Assembly (NCBI GenBank): GCA_951217055.1
Contig: OX578286.1
Coordinates: forward strand, 39,599,437 to 39,663,436
Length of the DNA stretch: 64,000 nt
Source of the DNA: Gerris lacustris
Lineage: Eukaryota; Arthropoda; Insecta; Hemiptera; Gerridae
Direction of reading: 5' to 3'
The notes beneath the pieces are model-generated. The model worked only from the letters and a program-made list of their open reading frames with translations. It did not search any database and was not told the DNA's origin. A program made the position numbers and the translations under genes. This document shows positions 45,766-57,720 of this stretch, piece after piece. Position 1 is the stretch's first letter, and every line of letters starts with the position of its first letter.

Positions 45766-46313
45766 TTAGAGCAAGGAAGGGGTAGAGGGAACAATACTAT
45801 AGAATCTGGGTCTCAAAAAGTGGTTCATTATCCTCCCCCCATATGCTAACACATTCAAGCGGCAGTTTGGTGAAGCAGTATCGACATCTCGATAAAAACT
45901 CGAAATTTATCTGATATCAGCTGATAAGAATAAGTGATATTTTCTTACGACTTTTAATATTTTTATTTTTAATTCAGTTTTTCTTTATAAATATGTACTT
46001 TAATGTTTGATATTAACCATATTAATTATGTAAAGGGAGTAACATCGTTAATAAACGTGTAACAGTTCCTAGATAACCAAATAGCAATCTTCTTTGAGTG
46101 GGGTATATCAAATAAATGCTACTGACAAGGATTTGTTGACAAGAGTCTGTGGGGAAGGAAGAACAAGGAATAGACCAATAAGACAAGGACCAGTGACCAC
46201 GTGATCACTTTAGTTCGGATTGAGCTCGCTTGGGAGGTTTAGTATATGGGGGGGAGCATAATGAACCACTTTTCAAATCGGATTGTTCCCTCTACCCCTT
46301 CCTTGCTCTGAGG
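45766..46313. mobile_element. hAT-like MITE, ~548 bp
   Basis: Roughly 75-bp imperfect terminal inverted repeats: agagcaaggaaggggtagag on the left, ctctaccccttccttgctct on the right, then tggttcatta/taatgaacca. Flanked by ttattccc (45758-45765) and ttattcct (46314-46321), an 8-bp target duplication with one change. No transposase. Confidence 0.75.
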
Positions 46314-46315
46314 TT

Positions 46316-46605
46316 ATTCCTTTGTCCCAAAGTTCTTAGGACAAAATGTCCCTTTGTCCCAAAGTTCTTAGGACAAAATGTCCTTTTGTCCCAAAGTTCT
46401 TAGGACAAAATGTCCCTTTGTCCCAAAGTTCTTAGGACAAAATGTCCTTTTGTCCCAAAGTTCTTAGGACAAAATGTCCCTTTGTCCCAAAGTTCTTAGG
46501 ACAAAATGTCCCTTTGTCCCAAAGTTCTTAGGACAAAATGTCCCTTTGTCCCAAAGTTCTTAGGACAAAATGTCCCTTTGTCTTAATAGTTATTTAGACA
46601 AAGAA
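46316..46605. repeat. 32-bp tandem repeat (cctttgtcccaaagttctta)
   Basis: Eight or nine copies, each with ggacaaa-atgtccc-tttgtcc, a 7-bp stem. It starts immediately at the end of the hAT-like element. Confidence 0.95.
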
Positions 46606-46949
46606 ATTTCTTAATATGTGGTAAACAAGTATAGGGTGGGTAACCAATTAAATTTGTACCATATGGCACCTAATTTAAAATTTAATTCTTGGGTACTTAC
46701 TTATGGAATGGCAACCGATTGAATGAGTACATTAACAATTAACTGGGGTGTTTTTTTATCAGCACTTGTGCTTCTAATTTCACTATGACTTTTTTAAGTC
46801 AATAATTTTATTAGTTGAGACATATTTTCGTCAAGTTAAGTATGTCATTTCTTTTTTATCTTTATTGCCTTGGTAAGAGCACCTTTCTGTTGTTTTATGT
46901 CTGGGATTTCCTGTTGTTTTATGTCCGGGATATCTTAAACCCCCGATCT
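46606..46949. other. intron
   Basis: No feature recognised. Confidence 0.4.
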
Positions 46950-47328
46950 AACCTTAAAGCTGGGTTCATAGTACGCGTTTTGACGCGTGGCATGATTTAT
47001 CTATGGCTTTCGCGCGAAAAGTAAGTTCATAACAAACTTTCTTGCGTTTCCGCTTCAAATCTAAATAAAATCTTCCAGTCCTCTTCCCTTTGGCTTTATT
47101 TATAACCTAAAACCGAAGGGAAGAGGACTTTTATCATTTATAACCTGTACAGAATTCATTCGGCTTTGTTTATAACCTGTATAGAACACAGCGCAAGCGC
47201 TCAAAGAAGGAAGGGTTGGGAAAATCATGCGGCGACGCGTCCACTGCTTCCATGAATCATGAATAAAATGTTATTTATATAGCCAGAAACGCGCGTTAAA
47301 CCGCGTGCTATGAACTCAGCTTTAGCAT
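46950..47328. mobile_element. MITE with aaagctgggttcatagtacgcg ends
   Basis: Left aaagctgggttcatagtacg and right cgtgctatgaactcagcttt are inverted repeats; the interior has acgcgt motifs and an inverted gaagggaagagga pair. The ends share gggttcatag with the 42450 element, hinting at a superfamily link. Target duplication is not clear. Confidence 0.75.
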
Positions 47329-47852
47329 TCTGATAACCTTATAACATGTTCTTATCTTTAACCTCGCTGTTATTTCTTATATTCTTCATGATCCTTTTTT
47401 GTTTATTTTCCTCTCCTTGTATAATTCCCTTGTCCGATCTCTCCTTTAATATGCCTTTACTTGCATTAAATATACCTATTATTAACCATCTTAATGTCAC
47501 AAAATTTGAGAACCTTGAGGAAGTCCAGCATTATGTTCCATTATTATAATGATCATCGAGGAACATATTTATCACAAACATTTTCTACAGGAAGTGATAT
47601 TTATGTTACGAAAGATTTTGTGAAAATCTTAAAGTTGAAGTATTAATCTCAAAAAAAACAAAACATTAAGATGCTTTGCACTTGATTATTTGAGATCTAG
47701 ATTAATATTTATTATGATCTAGTTTATTTCAATGGAGTTCAGACACCTACTATTTTCCTCCTCAATTACCAACTAATTCTTAATTAAATTATAATAATTA
47801 TACAATTAACTATATTGTTTTGTGTTTTCGTTTTACTTTTGACGTATTATAG
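47329..47852 (+). other. intron ending in V8 acceptor
   Basis: AT-rich. The acceptor region tgtgttttcgttttactttt ... attatag (AG 47851-47852) is T-rich. A leucine/phenylalanine-rich frame at 47346-47549 is judged compositional. Confidence 0.5.
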
Positions 47853-48058
47853 TTGTTGGGAGGTTTGCGTGTGAGACTTGCGGTAGACAGTACCGGACCA
47901 AATCCAACTTGAAGCGACACGAGCGCTACTACTGTGGAGGATTGGAACCACAGTTCAGATGCCCTGCGTGTCCTTACAGAGCTAAGGAGAAAAGTCATTT
48001 GAAAAATCATTTTGTTCTTAAACATACTGAACTTCAGCCTTTTCATGTTTATATTTGA
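47853..48058 (+). CDS. lola: lola alternative 3' exon V8, two zinc fingers
   Basis: Terminal coding exon, last recognisable in the window. After AG at 47851-47852, two bases complete the split codon; 67 residues follow to TGA at 48056-48058. CCHC finger C6/C9/H22/C27 (ACETCGRQYRTKSNLKRH), linker GGLEPQF, C2H2 finger C36/C39/H52/H57 (CPACPYRAKEKSHLKNH), and a short aromatic tail ending HVYI. Same layout as V4. There is no ATG in this frame, so it is easily missed by ORF-based prediction. The antisense frame over it (47810-48046) is a shadow. Confidence 0.9.
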
Positions 48059-48099
48059 GATATAATGTTTAACTGGATTGTTTAAATTATGACAACGAC

Positions 48100-48109
48100 A
48101 ATAAATAAA
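48100..48109 (+). other. overlapping AATAAA signals for V8
   Basis: aataaataaa carries two overlapping AATAAA hexamers 42 bases after the V8 stop, giving a very short 3' UTR. Confidence 0.65.
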
Positions 48110-48987
48110 GAAAATAATTATTCATTTTAATTAAATTTGTACCTTACAAACAAGTAAAATTAATAAAAACATTGTATAAATTAAGAATAATAATAAAAAA
48201 TTAAGACAAACCTGCTTTAACAGGTGAATATTGAGCAATTGTAATAATAAATGCCTTCAAAGTAAATTAAAACGTTCATACAGAGACAATATACTGACAC
48301 TAATGTTTAATTATTTTTTTTACACACAATCTGCACCTTTGTAGTTTCGTAACCTCCCTCTGACGGTCCTGTGAGGCTATGGGGTAGGCTTATATTGTTA
48401 AAAATAACAAAAAGAGTAATTTATTTTATAAATAAAGCTTTCTATTATTATTATTATTACTGACACTATTTAATAATTATCACAAGTAACATCTAGTGAT
48501 AAGCTTCAATACCAACTCTCCTTTGAACATCTACGTTAGTTGTAAAACTTAACACTAGATACCGCTGAGAGCGTTCAAACACAGGTTTCATGTGAATCCC
48601 AGAAAAGTGAGGGTTGTTTCACAGAAATTAACTTTTAGCGGCATCTAGTGGTGAAGTAATCAACAAATCTTTTAATTCATTATACGCATTATGGAAAGAG
48701 AAGGAAATAAAAAATATATAAATTTAAACTAAAATGCGGTACAATTAGTCTAACTTTTAATAATTTTTATAAGTTTAAAATCTAACCACTAGCTAGCGCT
48801 ATTAGGTATTATACTTACCTCAAATATCAGGTTTATTTGTATAAATAAAATTCCTTTTATATTCTTTTCTCTATACAATTTTGTGTTTAACAAATAAATA
48901 AATAAAAAACGAGTTTTTGCACCATCATAAAACTTTCTCTGTATTCCCTATATGAGAGGGTGCGCATGTTTAATTATATTTCTGTCC
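48110..48987. other. AT-rich DNA downstream of V8
   Basis: Scattered short motifs of the type (a/t)ctagygrta near 48493, 48555, 48645 and 48790 (catctagtg, actagatac) resemble borders of degraded SINE-like repeats. No coding signal. Confidence 0.4.
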
Positions 48988-49004
48988 TAATATATATATA
49001 TATA

Positions 49005-49078
<74 letters not shown>
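48988..49078. repeat. (TA)n microsatellite
   Basis: Alternating TA with one tgtgtat interruption near 49009. Confidence 0.97.
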
Positions 49079-49082
<4 letters not shown>

Positions 49083-49599
49083 AAATGATGTGTATGTGGA
49101 TACCTTATATTTTATGTTTGTATTATATAAACACAAATAAAAAGTTTTATTTTATATTTTATTAACCATTATTCCTAATTATAATGTTTATATTGATCAC
49201 TTAAATGGAAATACAAAATGCATTATGCTTAAAACCATTTTTTTACGTATATATTGAAGTTTTTCTTTTACAATTCTTAGTTAATAAATTAAACCACGAA
49301 ATAAATTATATGTAAATAAATTGAATGAAGAATAACATGGGCATTAATTGTAAATTAAAGTTAAAACTCATTTTAATTAATGTTTTTATTTTATAACTTG
49401 TAAATTTAAAGTACATTTTTAATTTTTTAAATTTTATTTGAAGTTGTACGAGTATTTTTTTAAAAAATAATTAATATAAATAATTGACACATTTATATAA
49501 ATATTTCTCCATTTAATTTTAATTTATAATTAATAAAATGTCACTTTATAATTAAAATTGGTTAATTTTTTTTAAGTATGTAAATTAAATTGTTAGAAC
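49079..49599. other. very AT-rich DNA
   Basis: Low complexity, no feature. Confidence 0.4.
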
Positions 49600-50930
49600 A
49601 GGGGAATGCAAATTTTTAAATTTAAAGTTCAAATGGATATAATGTCAATTTAAAAAGTTAAGTATAATAAAATTCCAATTAAATTAAAGTTGAATTACAA
49701 TAAAATTCCAATTAAATTAAAGTTTTGTAAAGTTTTGAAGATCAAAATGTTAATTATACGAGTTTCATTAAATAAAATGTAACGAAATTTGTCATCAATA
49801 AAATTCAAGTGAAATATTGTTAAATGCCAATGTAATTAAAGTTGTAATAAATAAAATGTCAATAAAATTTAAGTTAAAAGATAGTAAAATGTCAATGTAG
49901 TAAAAGTTTGAATAAAAAAGTCAATGTAATTAAAGTTTGAATAAATAAAATGTCAATATAATTCAAGTTGGAGAAAAGTAAAATGTCAATGTAATTAAAG
50001 TTTGAATAAATAAAACGTTAATGTAATTAAAGTTGGAATAAATAAAATGTCAATATAATTCATGTCGAAAAAAGTAAAATGTCAATTTAATAAAAAAATG
50101 TCTGAATGTAAATAATGTTTAAATTGAAATAAAGTTATATTAATATTGTAATTGAAATTGCTATAAATTATTTTTTGTAGTAGCAAATGTCAATGCAATT
50201 AAAATATTAAATAATAAAATGTCCTTGTAACTGACCAAATAATAGAATAAGTAAATATATAATTTACAGAAATATCAAATGCAAGAAATTTCGATGTAGT
50301 ATAATAATTTAAGTAAAGTTTTATTTGATAAAAATATTAATGTAAAAAATTATTTTAATAACAATATATCAGTCCGAGTAAAGATTAACATGACAAAATA
50401 TCAATGTTATTAAGTTTAAATTGATAATATAACAATGTAAGTTACAAATGTCAATGTAAGTAATGATTTGCACATTAAACTAAATAACAATGACACACTA
50501 AATAACAATGTAAGTGAAATTAAAGTTACAAATATTAATCTGAGTAAAATTTTAATTGATTAAATAACCATGTAAGTTAAAATTAAAGTTACAAATATCA
50601 ATCTAAGTAATGATTTGTTTGACTAAATAACAATGTTAGTGAAAATTAAAGTTACAAATATTAATCTGAGTAAAGTTTTAATTGACTAAATAACAATGTA
50701 AGTGAAAATTAAAGTTACAAATATCAATCTAAGTAAAGTTTTTGAATAAATAGTAATGTAAGTAAAATTAATTAAAGTTACATATTTCTATGTATGCAAA
50801 GTTTTAATTTACGAATTACCAATGTAAAAATAATTGTAATTGATAAAATATCAATGTAACTTTTAATTGGCAAATTAAGAATAAGAGGCAATTAATTAAA
50901 ATCAATGTATTAATTATATCAATGAAAAGG
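49600..50930. repeat. degenerate AT-rich tandem repeats
   Basis: First part: a roughly 33-bp unit, aaaatgtcaatgtaattaaa plus gtttgaataaat, in many diverged copies. Second part (from about 50400): a roughly 65-bp unit, aataacaatgtaagtgaaaa plus ttaaagttacaaatatcaat. Both share aatgtaa...attaaagtt, so the longer unit probably derives from the shorter. Confidence 0.8.
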
Positions 50931-51319
50931 AAATTTAAATGGACGTAAATTTTGTTTGTAAGTGATTTTAAAACAAGGAGAATTTAATGTTTCAAACGTA
51001 AAATTTAATTTTAAACTATCTGATTAAATGACATTAATTTATTAAATAAATTGTTATTATTAATTAATTTATAGTTAATTTGAAATTTGTTGTTCCTTCT
51101 TAGTAAGTAGTATATCATTTTAAAAAATATATTTTATAAAGTCCTTTCCTTTATTATATAATTTTAATTAAATTTAAAAAATAAATTTGTTTAAAAAAAT
51201 GTATCTTTTCTTTTTTTAATTATTATTTTATTTCCTGTTTGTGTAATGGAAATTAAAGAGTAAACTATTATAAAGAAAAACAGAGGTGAAATTGAAAAAT
51301 ATTAAGGCTATAACCGATC
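50931..51319. other. AT-rich DNA
   Basis: No feature recognised. Confidence 0.4.
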
Positions 51320-52120
51320 ACACTTGATCAAGCAATGTCAGTTTAGACTCACAGTTGTGACTGTTCAGGTGGCCGGATCAAACAAATGACTAGACAGTCC
51401 TTTTAGTTTAGACACAGTTGTGACTGTTCAGGTGGCCGGATCAACAAATGATCAGACAGTCCTTTTAGTTTAGACACAGTTGTGACTGTTCAGGTGGCCG
51501 GATCAAACAAATCATCAGACAGGCCTTTTAGTTTAGACACAGTTGTGACTGTTCAGGTGGCCGGATCAAACAAATGATCAGACAGGCCTTTGAGTTTAGA
51601 CACAGTTGTGACTGTTCAGGTGGCCGGATCAAACTAATGATCAGACAGACCTGTTAGTTTAGACACACAGTTGTGACTGTTCAGGTGGCCGGATCAAACA
51701 AATGATCAGACAGGCCTGTTAGTTTAGACACTCAGTTGTGACTGTTCAGGTGGCTGGATCAAACAAATGATCAGACAGTCCTTTTAGTTTAGACACAGTT
51801 GTGACTGTTCAGGTGGCCGGATCAACAAATGATCAGACAGGCCTTTTAGTTTAGACACACAGTTGTGACTGTTCAGGTGGCTGGGTCAAACAAATGATTA
51901 GACAGTCCTGTTAGTTTAGACACACAGTTGTGACTGTTCAGGTGGCCGGATCAAACAAATGATTAGACAGTCCTGTTAGTTTAGACACACAGTTGTGACT
52001 GTTCAGGTGGCCGGATCATACACACAATCAAGCAGGTCTGTTAGTTTAGACGCACAGTTACAACTGTTCAGGCGGCAAACCTTCTGACGGAATGTTCAGT
52101 ACAAACTGTCAGGCCTGCCA
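51320..52120. repeat. ~65-bp tandem repeat (gtgactgttcaggtggccgg)
   Basis: Twelve copies of 62-67 bp with gtgactgttcaggtggccgg, atcaaacaaatgatcagaca and ttttagtttagacacag. Length varies through a cac/aca dinucleotide slip. The edges (ggcctgccagatcgtatgtt) and the shared ggcctgttagtttagac link it to the 41995 array. Confidence 0.93.
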
Positions 52121-52845
52121 GATCGTATGTTCCTGGCCTTAGTACAAGGTTGATACTTCAAATTTGAATTCTCAAGAGAAAAAAAGTCCTAAGATTAATA
52201 CTTTAGAATTATATTTATATTTAGTATTTAGATCTTAGAATTAAGTTCAAAGTTGGATATTTTAAAAATAAAGCTAAATTATTTATATTTGATGTGTACA
52301 AAGAAGAATATCTTATTCTTTTATTTAGCTTTTACGTAGCTCAATAAATGTGCCAAATGAATTAAAACTTTAAAAAGATAGAAATTATAGGATAGCGAGG
52401 ATCTACTATTAAAAAAAAAATATGTGTGAGGCTCTCACGCATTAGAAGTGAAACTTAAGTTCTAGAATGCATTGCTCTCTTTCATTTTTTGACGAATTTA
52501 TTATTTCAGAATTAAGAAATGGTTATGGGAAATTTAATTTAAAAAGAAATATTGCTAGGCTAAGGCAACCACATTTATTTCAATAAAAATAAATGTTTGT
52601 TTTGATTTGCTGGTCTTTAAATAGATATAATACAATTAATCTGTAAAAATGTTACACTTGGACGAGTCTCGAATCGCAAACTTCGTTACACGATGTCACT
52701 ATATGAAAAAATTCACTCTACCGCCGCCAAAGAAGTTTCACTTCAAAAAAATTGGGGAAAGCTATTATTTTTACATAAACAGATCACTTATAACTTTATA
52801 ACTCCCCTAATTCATAGAAATAATTAATCAAATTGTTTATCTACG
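52121..52845. other. AT-rich DNA with dispersed repeat
   Basis: 52555-52640 repeats the gctaaggcaaccacatttat segment of 29868. Otherwise nothing recognised. Confidence 0.45.
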
Positions 52846-53420
52846 ATTGATACGAAATATAAACATTATATCTTTGTTTAGATGCGTAGAAAGTGATTAT
52901 TTACCTACTTGTATTCATTGCGCATGCGCGTCTCATAGTTCTGAATAATTCCTCTTCTTTACCACGCTAGTGCGGTAAAGAAGAGGAATTCTTCAGCTTT
53001 ACGCACGATTAGTGAGTTTGTTTACATTTAACAAAACTAATTTGGTGTTCTTTTATTAAAGTAACTGTTTATATCGAGTTTTTAGTGAAAAACAATCAGT
53101 GAATCAAGTGACTTTGACGAAAATGTGGAGAATAATAATCCTCCAGAAATAATTAATTCGGCAAAAAATACAACTAATGAATTAATGCCATCTTTATCAA
53201 GAGAGAGATACGAACTTACATACAGCAAGTTTATTTATTTCTGTATTTATTATTTAAATCTAACAATCGTAGATAAAGTACGGTACACAACTCGTGCGAA
53301 AACGGCATTTTGCATTGCTCGTGTGGTTTTACTACCCTCGCTGTCGCTCGGGTGCAAACTCCACACTCGCATGCAAAATGCTACTTTCCGCACTCGACGC
53401 GTTATGTACTATAGTTTTAG
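52846..53420 (+). mobile_element. palindromic repeat element with ORF fragment, copy 2
   Basis: Inverted counterpart of 17408-17998. Starts tttatctacgattgatacg, has the gaattcttcagctttacgc hairpin at about 52944-53000, then the ORF segment and the acaactcgtgcgaaaacggc tail. caatcgtagataaa recurs near 53264-53278 as an internal inverted end. Confidence 0.7.
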
Positions 53421-53460
53421 TTTATTTTTAAGTTTATTTTTAAGAGTAGAATCATTATGA
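53096..53460 (+). pseudogene. mobile-element ORF fragment, copy 2, start codon lost
   Basis: In the frame of copy 1 the expected ATG is ATC (about 53095), but the following codons still read SESSDFDENVENNN and NTTNELMPSLSRERYELTYS. As in copy 1, the C-terminal half translates the terminal repeat. Function not recognisable; tentatively the N-terminus of a tyrosine-recombinase-type element protein. Confidence 0.35.
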
Positions 53461-53979
53461 AGAAAATGCTGATTTTGGCGTCTTCGTCTACTTTGCTGAT
53501 GATAATTCACTGAAAATCGTCGTTTTTCTTCAACTTCAAATTTACTTTTAAAGAATGAGGTAAGTTTATTTTGTTTACTATTTATTGTTATCTTATCATT
53601 GATAACAAGTAAAAAATCCTTCAATAACAAACAGTGTGATCAGGGCTGGATTAGGCCTACTAGGCCCTGGCCTAGAGGCGCACAATGCTAGGGGGTGCAC
53701 GCTATTATTAAGAAAAATGTTCAAATAAAGAAAATGTTTATAATGAGTTAAGAAATGTCTTAATTTAATTTTCTTGTATACAGTTTATTAGTGTGGGTAA
53801 TTCTTGTTGATTGCTGTAGGAACTTTTTAATTTCGTGAATGCCTCAAACACAGATGTGTTAATCCTAAAGAAAAACTGTCATTTACCTACCAAATCAGTC
53901 TAAGACTCGACGGACTCTGTATCCGGGATATAGCAAAGCATAGGAGGTAGTTCAATTTTCATGATCTTTTAAACCCATA
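53421..53979. other. unclassified; possible transposon end at 53640
   Basis: cagggctggattaggcctac followed by taggccctggcctagaggcg (53642-53680) looks like one end of a DNA transposon, but I found no matching end. The rest is AT-rich. Confidence 0.3.
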
Positions 53980-54660
53980 ATAAATTACAAGATAAAAAGA
54001 ACTTTTTATGTACTACGTTTTTAAATTTTCTGCTGAATCATATGTAATGTTAATAATATAACTGTCATTGTTATATATAATGTTAGTGAAAAAAAAAAAA
54101 AAAAAAAAACATAGTTCCGGATTTATTAACTTCGCTCATAATAATGACAACCATCTAGAGAGCTGATGTTAAACCTATAAAAGGACAAATCTTTGTACAA
54201 CGGATCTCACCAACACCGAATCTAAACCGTGTCATTGATATGCCCCTGTGTAGGGACAATAAGAGAAGAAAAATGTGTACAATGGACACAAGTGTGATCA
54301 AATCTGGGTGTCACACGTCAATTAATTTATTTCTTTGTTTACTTTTCGCTGTCATTCAATGTTTACCTCTTAATAAAAAACCACAAATTTGAAACCCGTC
54401 AAAATGAATATTGTAAATACAATGGGAACTAACTTTCCATACAGCAAAATTTGCTGAAAACTAATTAAATTCTGCTGAAAGATGGCTGAAAGTATTAAAA
54501 TAAGGCATTGCCATCGTGTTCTGAACTATTCTAAAAGTTTCAAATGTTTAGCTACTCGGGAAGTTAGTTAAAAATCGATTGCAAGATTTGTACTGGACAA
54601 ACAAACAAACAAACAAGAAAGCAAGCTAATAAAAACGTAGTAAAATGCAGGTGTTTATCC
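53980..54660 (+). mobile_element. dispersed element, copy A (tttgtacaacggatctc...)
   Basis: Inverted counterpart of 60005-60600: aagaactttttatgtactac, tgacaaccatctagag, ctttgtacaacggatctc, aatctaaaccgtgtcat, caaatttgaaacccgtcaaa, ttttagctactcggg-type sequence and acaaacaaacaaacaagaaa all have partners. Divergence is moderate. No frame longer than 60 codons is shared. Confidence 0.75.
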
Positions 54661-54829
54661 ATTTTTAAATATTTTCACGGGCTAACCCATGGCTTTTCTT
54701 TTATATTTTAACAAAAAAGATAAAAATAAAAAGCACTAGTACATACTAAGTTTGTCAGAAAAGACTTGGTAAGACCATTTCTTTCTTGGTACTTGGCCCT
54801 AATACATCTATTAGCGAGGCAGCGTAATC
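54661..54829. other. spacer before hAT element
   Basis: Short unclassified stretch; part of the sequence continues on the other side of the hAT insertion. Confidence 0.35.
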
Positions 54830-54837
54830 TCCTAGCG

Positions 54838-55539
54838 CAGTGTTTCCCAAACTTTTAACATCTGTGTACCCTTTCTATAATTTTCGTAACACTAAGTACC
54901 CCTCGTTAAAAAAAATGCATTTCTATTTTGGTTGTCTTTAAATATTTAACTCTATTTTTCTACTTGTGTCAATCGCTGGGTATTGTTCTTTAAAAAAATG
55001 AAATAATATAAATATAAACTACTTTCTTTCTGCAAATACGGTTATGATTCGTTCCCGCTTATATTGGAACATTGTCAACCCTTATAGGTTTAATCCTTTT
55101 TAACACTTTCTATTTGTCAAATATTTACAAATTATTACTCTTAAAAAGTAATTTGTCCAAAACCAAAACAACTAAAACCAAGGAGTCAGGTCTAATAATG
55201 TGGGTCACTTCACTCATTGGGATTTGTCCCACGACTTTAACCGTCATGGGACAAATCTAACAAGAAACAGGATGAATAAAAAAATAATAATAAAATATGC
55301 GAATACTTCAATAACAATATTATAAGCAATTTTTTTAGTACATAAACGAAAACCAATATCCAATTTAAGAACAAAATTAACAGGGAATCAAATTATGGTG
55401 AACCGTTGCCTTAACATAAACAATTTTATCCTTCTCAGGATAAAATTGACTGCACAGTCAAAGCCCGGTGCAGCGCGTACCCCCACCAAACTCTTCCCGT
55501 ACCCCCAGGGGTACGCGTACCACACTTTGGGAAACACTG
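54838..55539. mobile_element. hAT-type non-autonomous transposon with perfect 8-bp duplication
   Basis: Ends cagtgtttcccaaac and its near-complement tttgggaaacactg, a classic hAT terminus, flanked by identical tcctagcg copies (54830-54837 and 55540-55547). The sub-terminal regions carry gtacccc/ggggtac repeats. The 702-bp interior has no transposase domain I can recognise. Confidence 0.88.
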
Positions 55540-56401
55540 TCCTAGCGTAACAAGCTTTTCCTTTAAACAACTAGAACACTCTGATACTGTCTTGAAGACA
55601 GTTCTTGAAGCACCACCTACTGAGAAATTTGTTGCAAGTTCTTTGATTAATAGGTCATGGAAAGTCCTAAAATTGGACCATGATAGAAAGTGGCAAAACG
55701 CACTCATTCTATAGGGATAAAAGTGTGATCACTAATCAAATTGTATTTTAATATTTTATTGATTTTAATTTAACAATCCTAAAAATGTAGTCCATTTAAA
55801 TACGAATCTAATGATATAAGCCGTTTTCCCGGGAAAAATCTAGTTACTGAGAAAATAGCTTTAAACGCGGACGGAGAGAGCCTGGGTTCGATTCCCTGCC
55901 GATAAGAAGTTATTTTTATGATAAATTTTGATGAAATGTTCAATGATAATTAAAAACTAATGTATGAAAAACACTGGGCTAAGTAATTATGAACTCGTAT
56001 ATGAGAAAGTTTGTCTGAGTTGTCTCGGACCGATTTTTTCTATATTTGAGTTAAAACTCTTGACATTACTTCGTAGATAAAGGAGCGTTAAGTGTTATTT
56101 ATTTTTGTAATCTACTCTTTAATACCTTTCATTTGATACCCCACTCAAAAATTAAAAAATAAATAAATCGCATTAACATGAATTTTATCCGCCATTTTAA
56201 ATTTGAACAGCTGATAACTTTGAGTTTGCTATATTTTTCCTGAGTGCGCGACAAGAAGATCATTAATACTACAAATTTTCATGTTTTTCAAAAGTTAAAA
56301 AGTTATTGGAACCGTACAGAGTGACAGACAGACCAGGAACGATACTATAGAGTATAGAGGTTTCTTTTTTTGGTTTTACTAACGAAACGAAACCCTAAAT
56401 A
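55540..56401. other. intergenic/intronic with SINE-like B-box
   Basis: cctgggttcgattccctgcc (55891-55910) is a good B-box in a tRNA-like context, probably a SINE head. A minus-strand frame (55435-55707) runs out of the hAT element and is not recognised. 56200-56340 matches the edge of the following element family. Confidence 0.4.
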
Positions 56402-57050
56402 AACAGGTCAAGTGTGTGCTAGTCAGCACACAGCGAGGGTCCGTAGGCCCCACTATATAGTGTTTAACTGTAAAGTGTATAAACAGTGGTTTTTTAAAAT
56501 GCTAAAAAGCTTACTTTGAACTATTCTAAGGGTCTGGTATTTTTTTCGCCACAGAACCGGACTACAACCATATAAATACATCGAAAAGACCATAGTTATA
56601 AAAAAACTTATTTTGCCAATAAAAAATAAAATAATATTTTTTTCGAAATTTCCAAAAAGTGGTATCTTTACTTTTGGTTGAAGAATGTTCAGTAATTTTT
56701 TCAGATTTTTTGCACTTCACATAAGCGAGATAGAGGGGGGGGGGACACGTTTCACACCCCAAAGAATTATATATTTTTGTAATCAGCTCGACGTACCCTT
56801 TCATATGATACCCCTCACGGTGTCGAAAAAAAAAAATTTAACCCTTAAGTTTTTTTACCCTAATTTTTTGAAAAATATTTTTTTCAAGTCGCTATATTTT
56901 TAAAATATGTGGGTAGGTACAAGACACATACATGCCAAATTTCAAAGTGATCGGACGAAAGGTGTGGCCGTGAGAGCAGGCGAGAGGATGGACGGACAGA
57001 CACACGCAGGAAAATATAAGGGTCCTTTGTTTTTCCTACGGACCCTAAAA
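56402..57050 (-). mobile_element. dispersed element with gggtccgtaggc ends, copy 2
   Basis: Inverted relative of 34379-35122: aacaggtcaagtgtgtgcta, cagcgagggtccgtagg, aaaagtggtatctttactt, a short G run (about 10), catatgatacccctcacgg, aaggtgtggccgtgagagca and cctacggaccctaaaaa. Confidence 0.82.
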
Positions 57051-57720
57051 AGTGAATGCTATAGGCATCTAGCGGACTGGTCGGGGATTGAATAAATACG
57101 AAGCCCAGGGTTTTTCACTGCTCTAACTACTAAGTTTTTGCGGGGTAATTGTAAAATTAAAAAAAGATTTGGAACAATGTATGGCGAGGTTATACATAGG
57201 TGAATGCTCCTGACATCTAGCGGACAAGAGATGAACTACATTCTTATAATGAAACATTAAATAAAGGCAAACAACGGATTAAAATACTTCCCGCCGCCGG
57301 ATATTCGGAAAAAAATCCCTGAATTCAAGCCACTGTACTCTAAATAGTGTCCTGTAGCGAAAAATCGTGAAGTAAAATAAAAATTAGGCAATTGTTTTTT
57401 ATTTTAGGGGCAAAAGGAAGGAAAAGCATCTGACATCTAGCGGACAAACGATGAACTATATTCTTATTATTATTGAATTAAGAATTAAGGATAAGAGAGA
57501 CATAAAAATATATCCCTGTCACTAGGATTCGAACACAGTTCCCACATTTCAAGCTCTCCATTGATGTAACTACTGTATATAAAAATATTAAATTAGTTTG
57601 AAGAATAAAAATAAGATTAGGGAAAAAGTTTGACGATGTTTTTTTCATTTCTTACCAAAAGTGAATGCTCCTGACATCTAGCGGACATAAGATGAACTAT
57701 ATTCTTATCTTGTATAAACG
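57048..57720. repeat. four copies of a SINE-like border motif
   Basis: gtgaatgctcctgacatcta followed by gcggacaagagatgaactac occurs at about 57200, 57415 and 57660, with a weaker copy at 57050. Between copies are ggattgaa/ggattcgaac motifs typical of tRNA B-boxes (57075, 57526). Likely serial SINE insertions or a short tandem of one. Confidence 0.6.

Noticed and set aside
47346..47549. 67-residue hydrophobic frame between a MITE and V8
   Set aside because: T-rich composition explains the leucine/phenylalanine content; no splice or promoter context.
47810..48046. Minus-strand frame over V8
   Set aside because: Shadow of the zinc-finger exon on the opposite strand.
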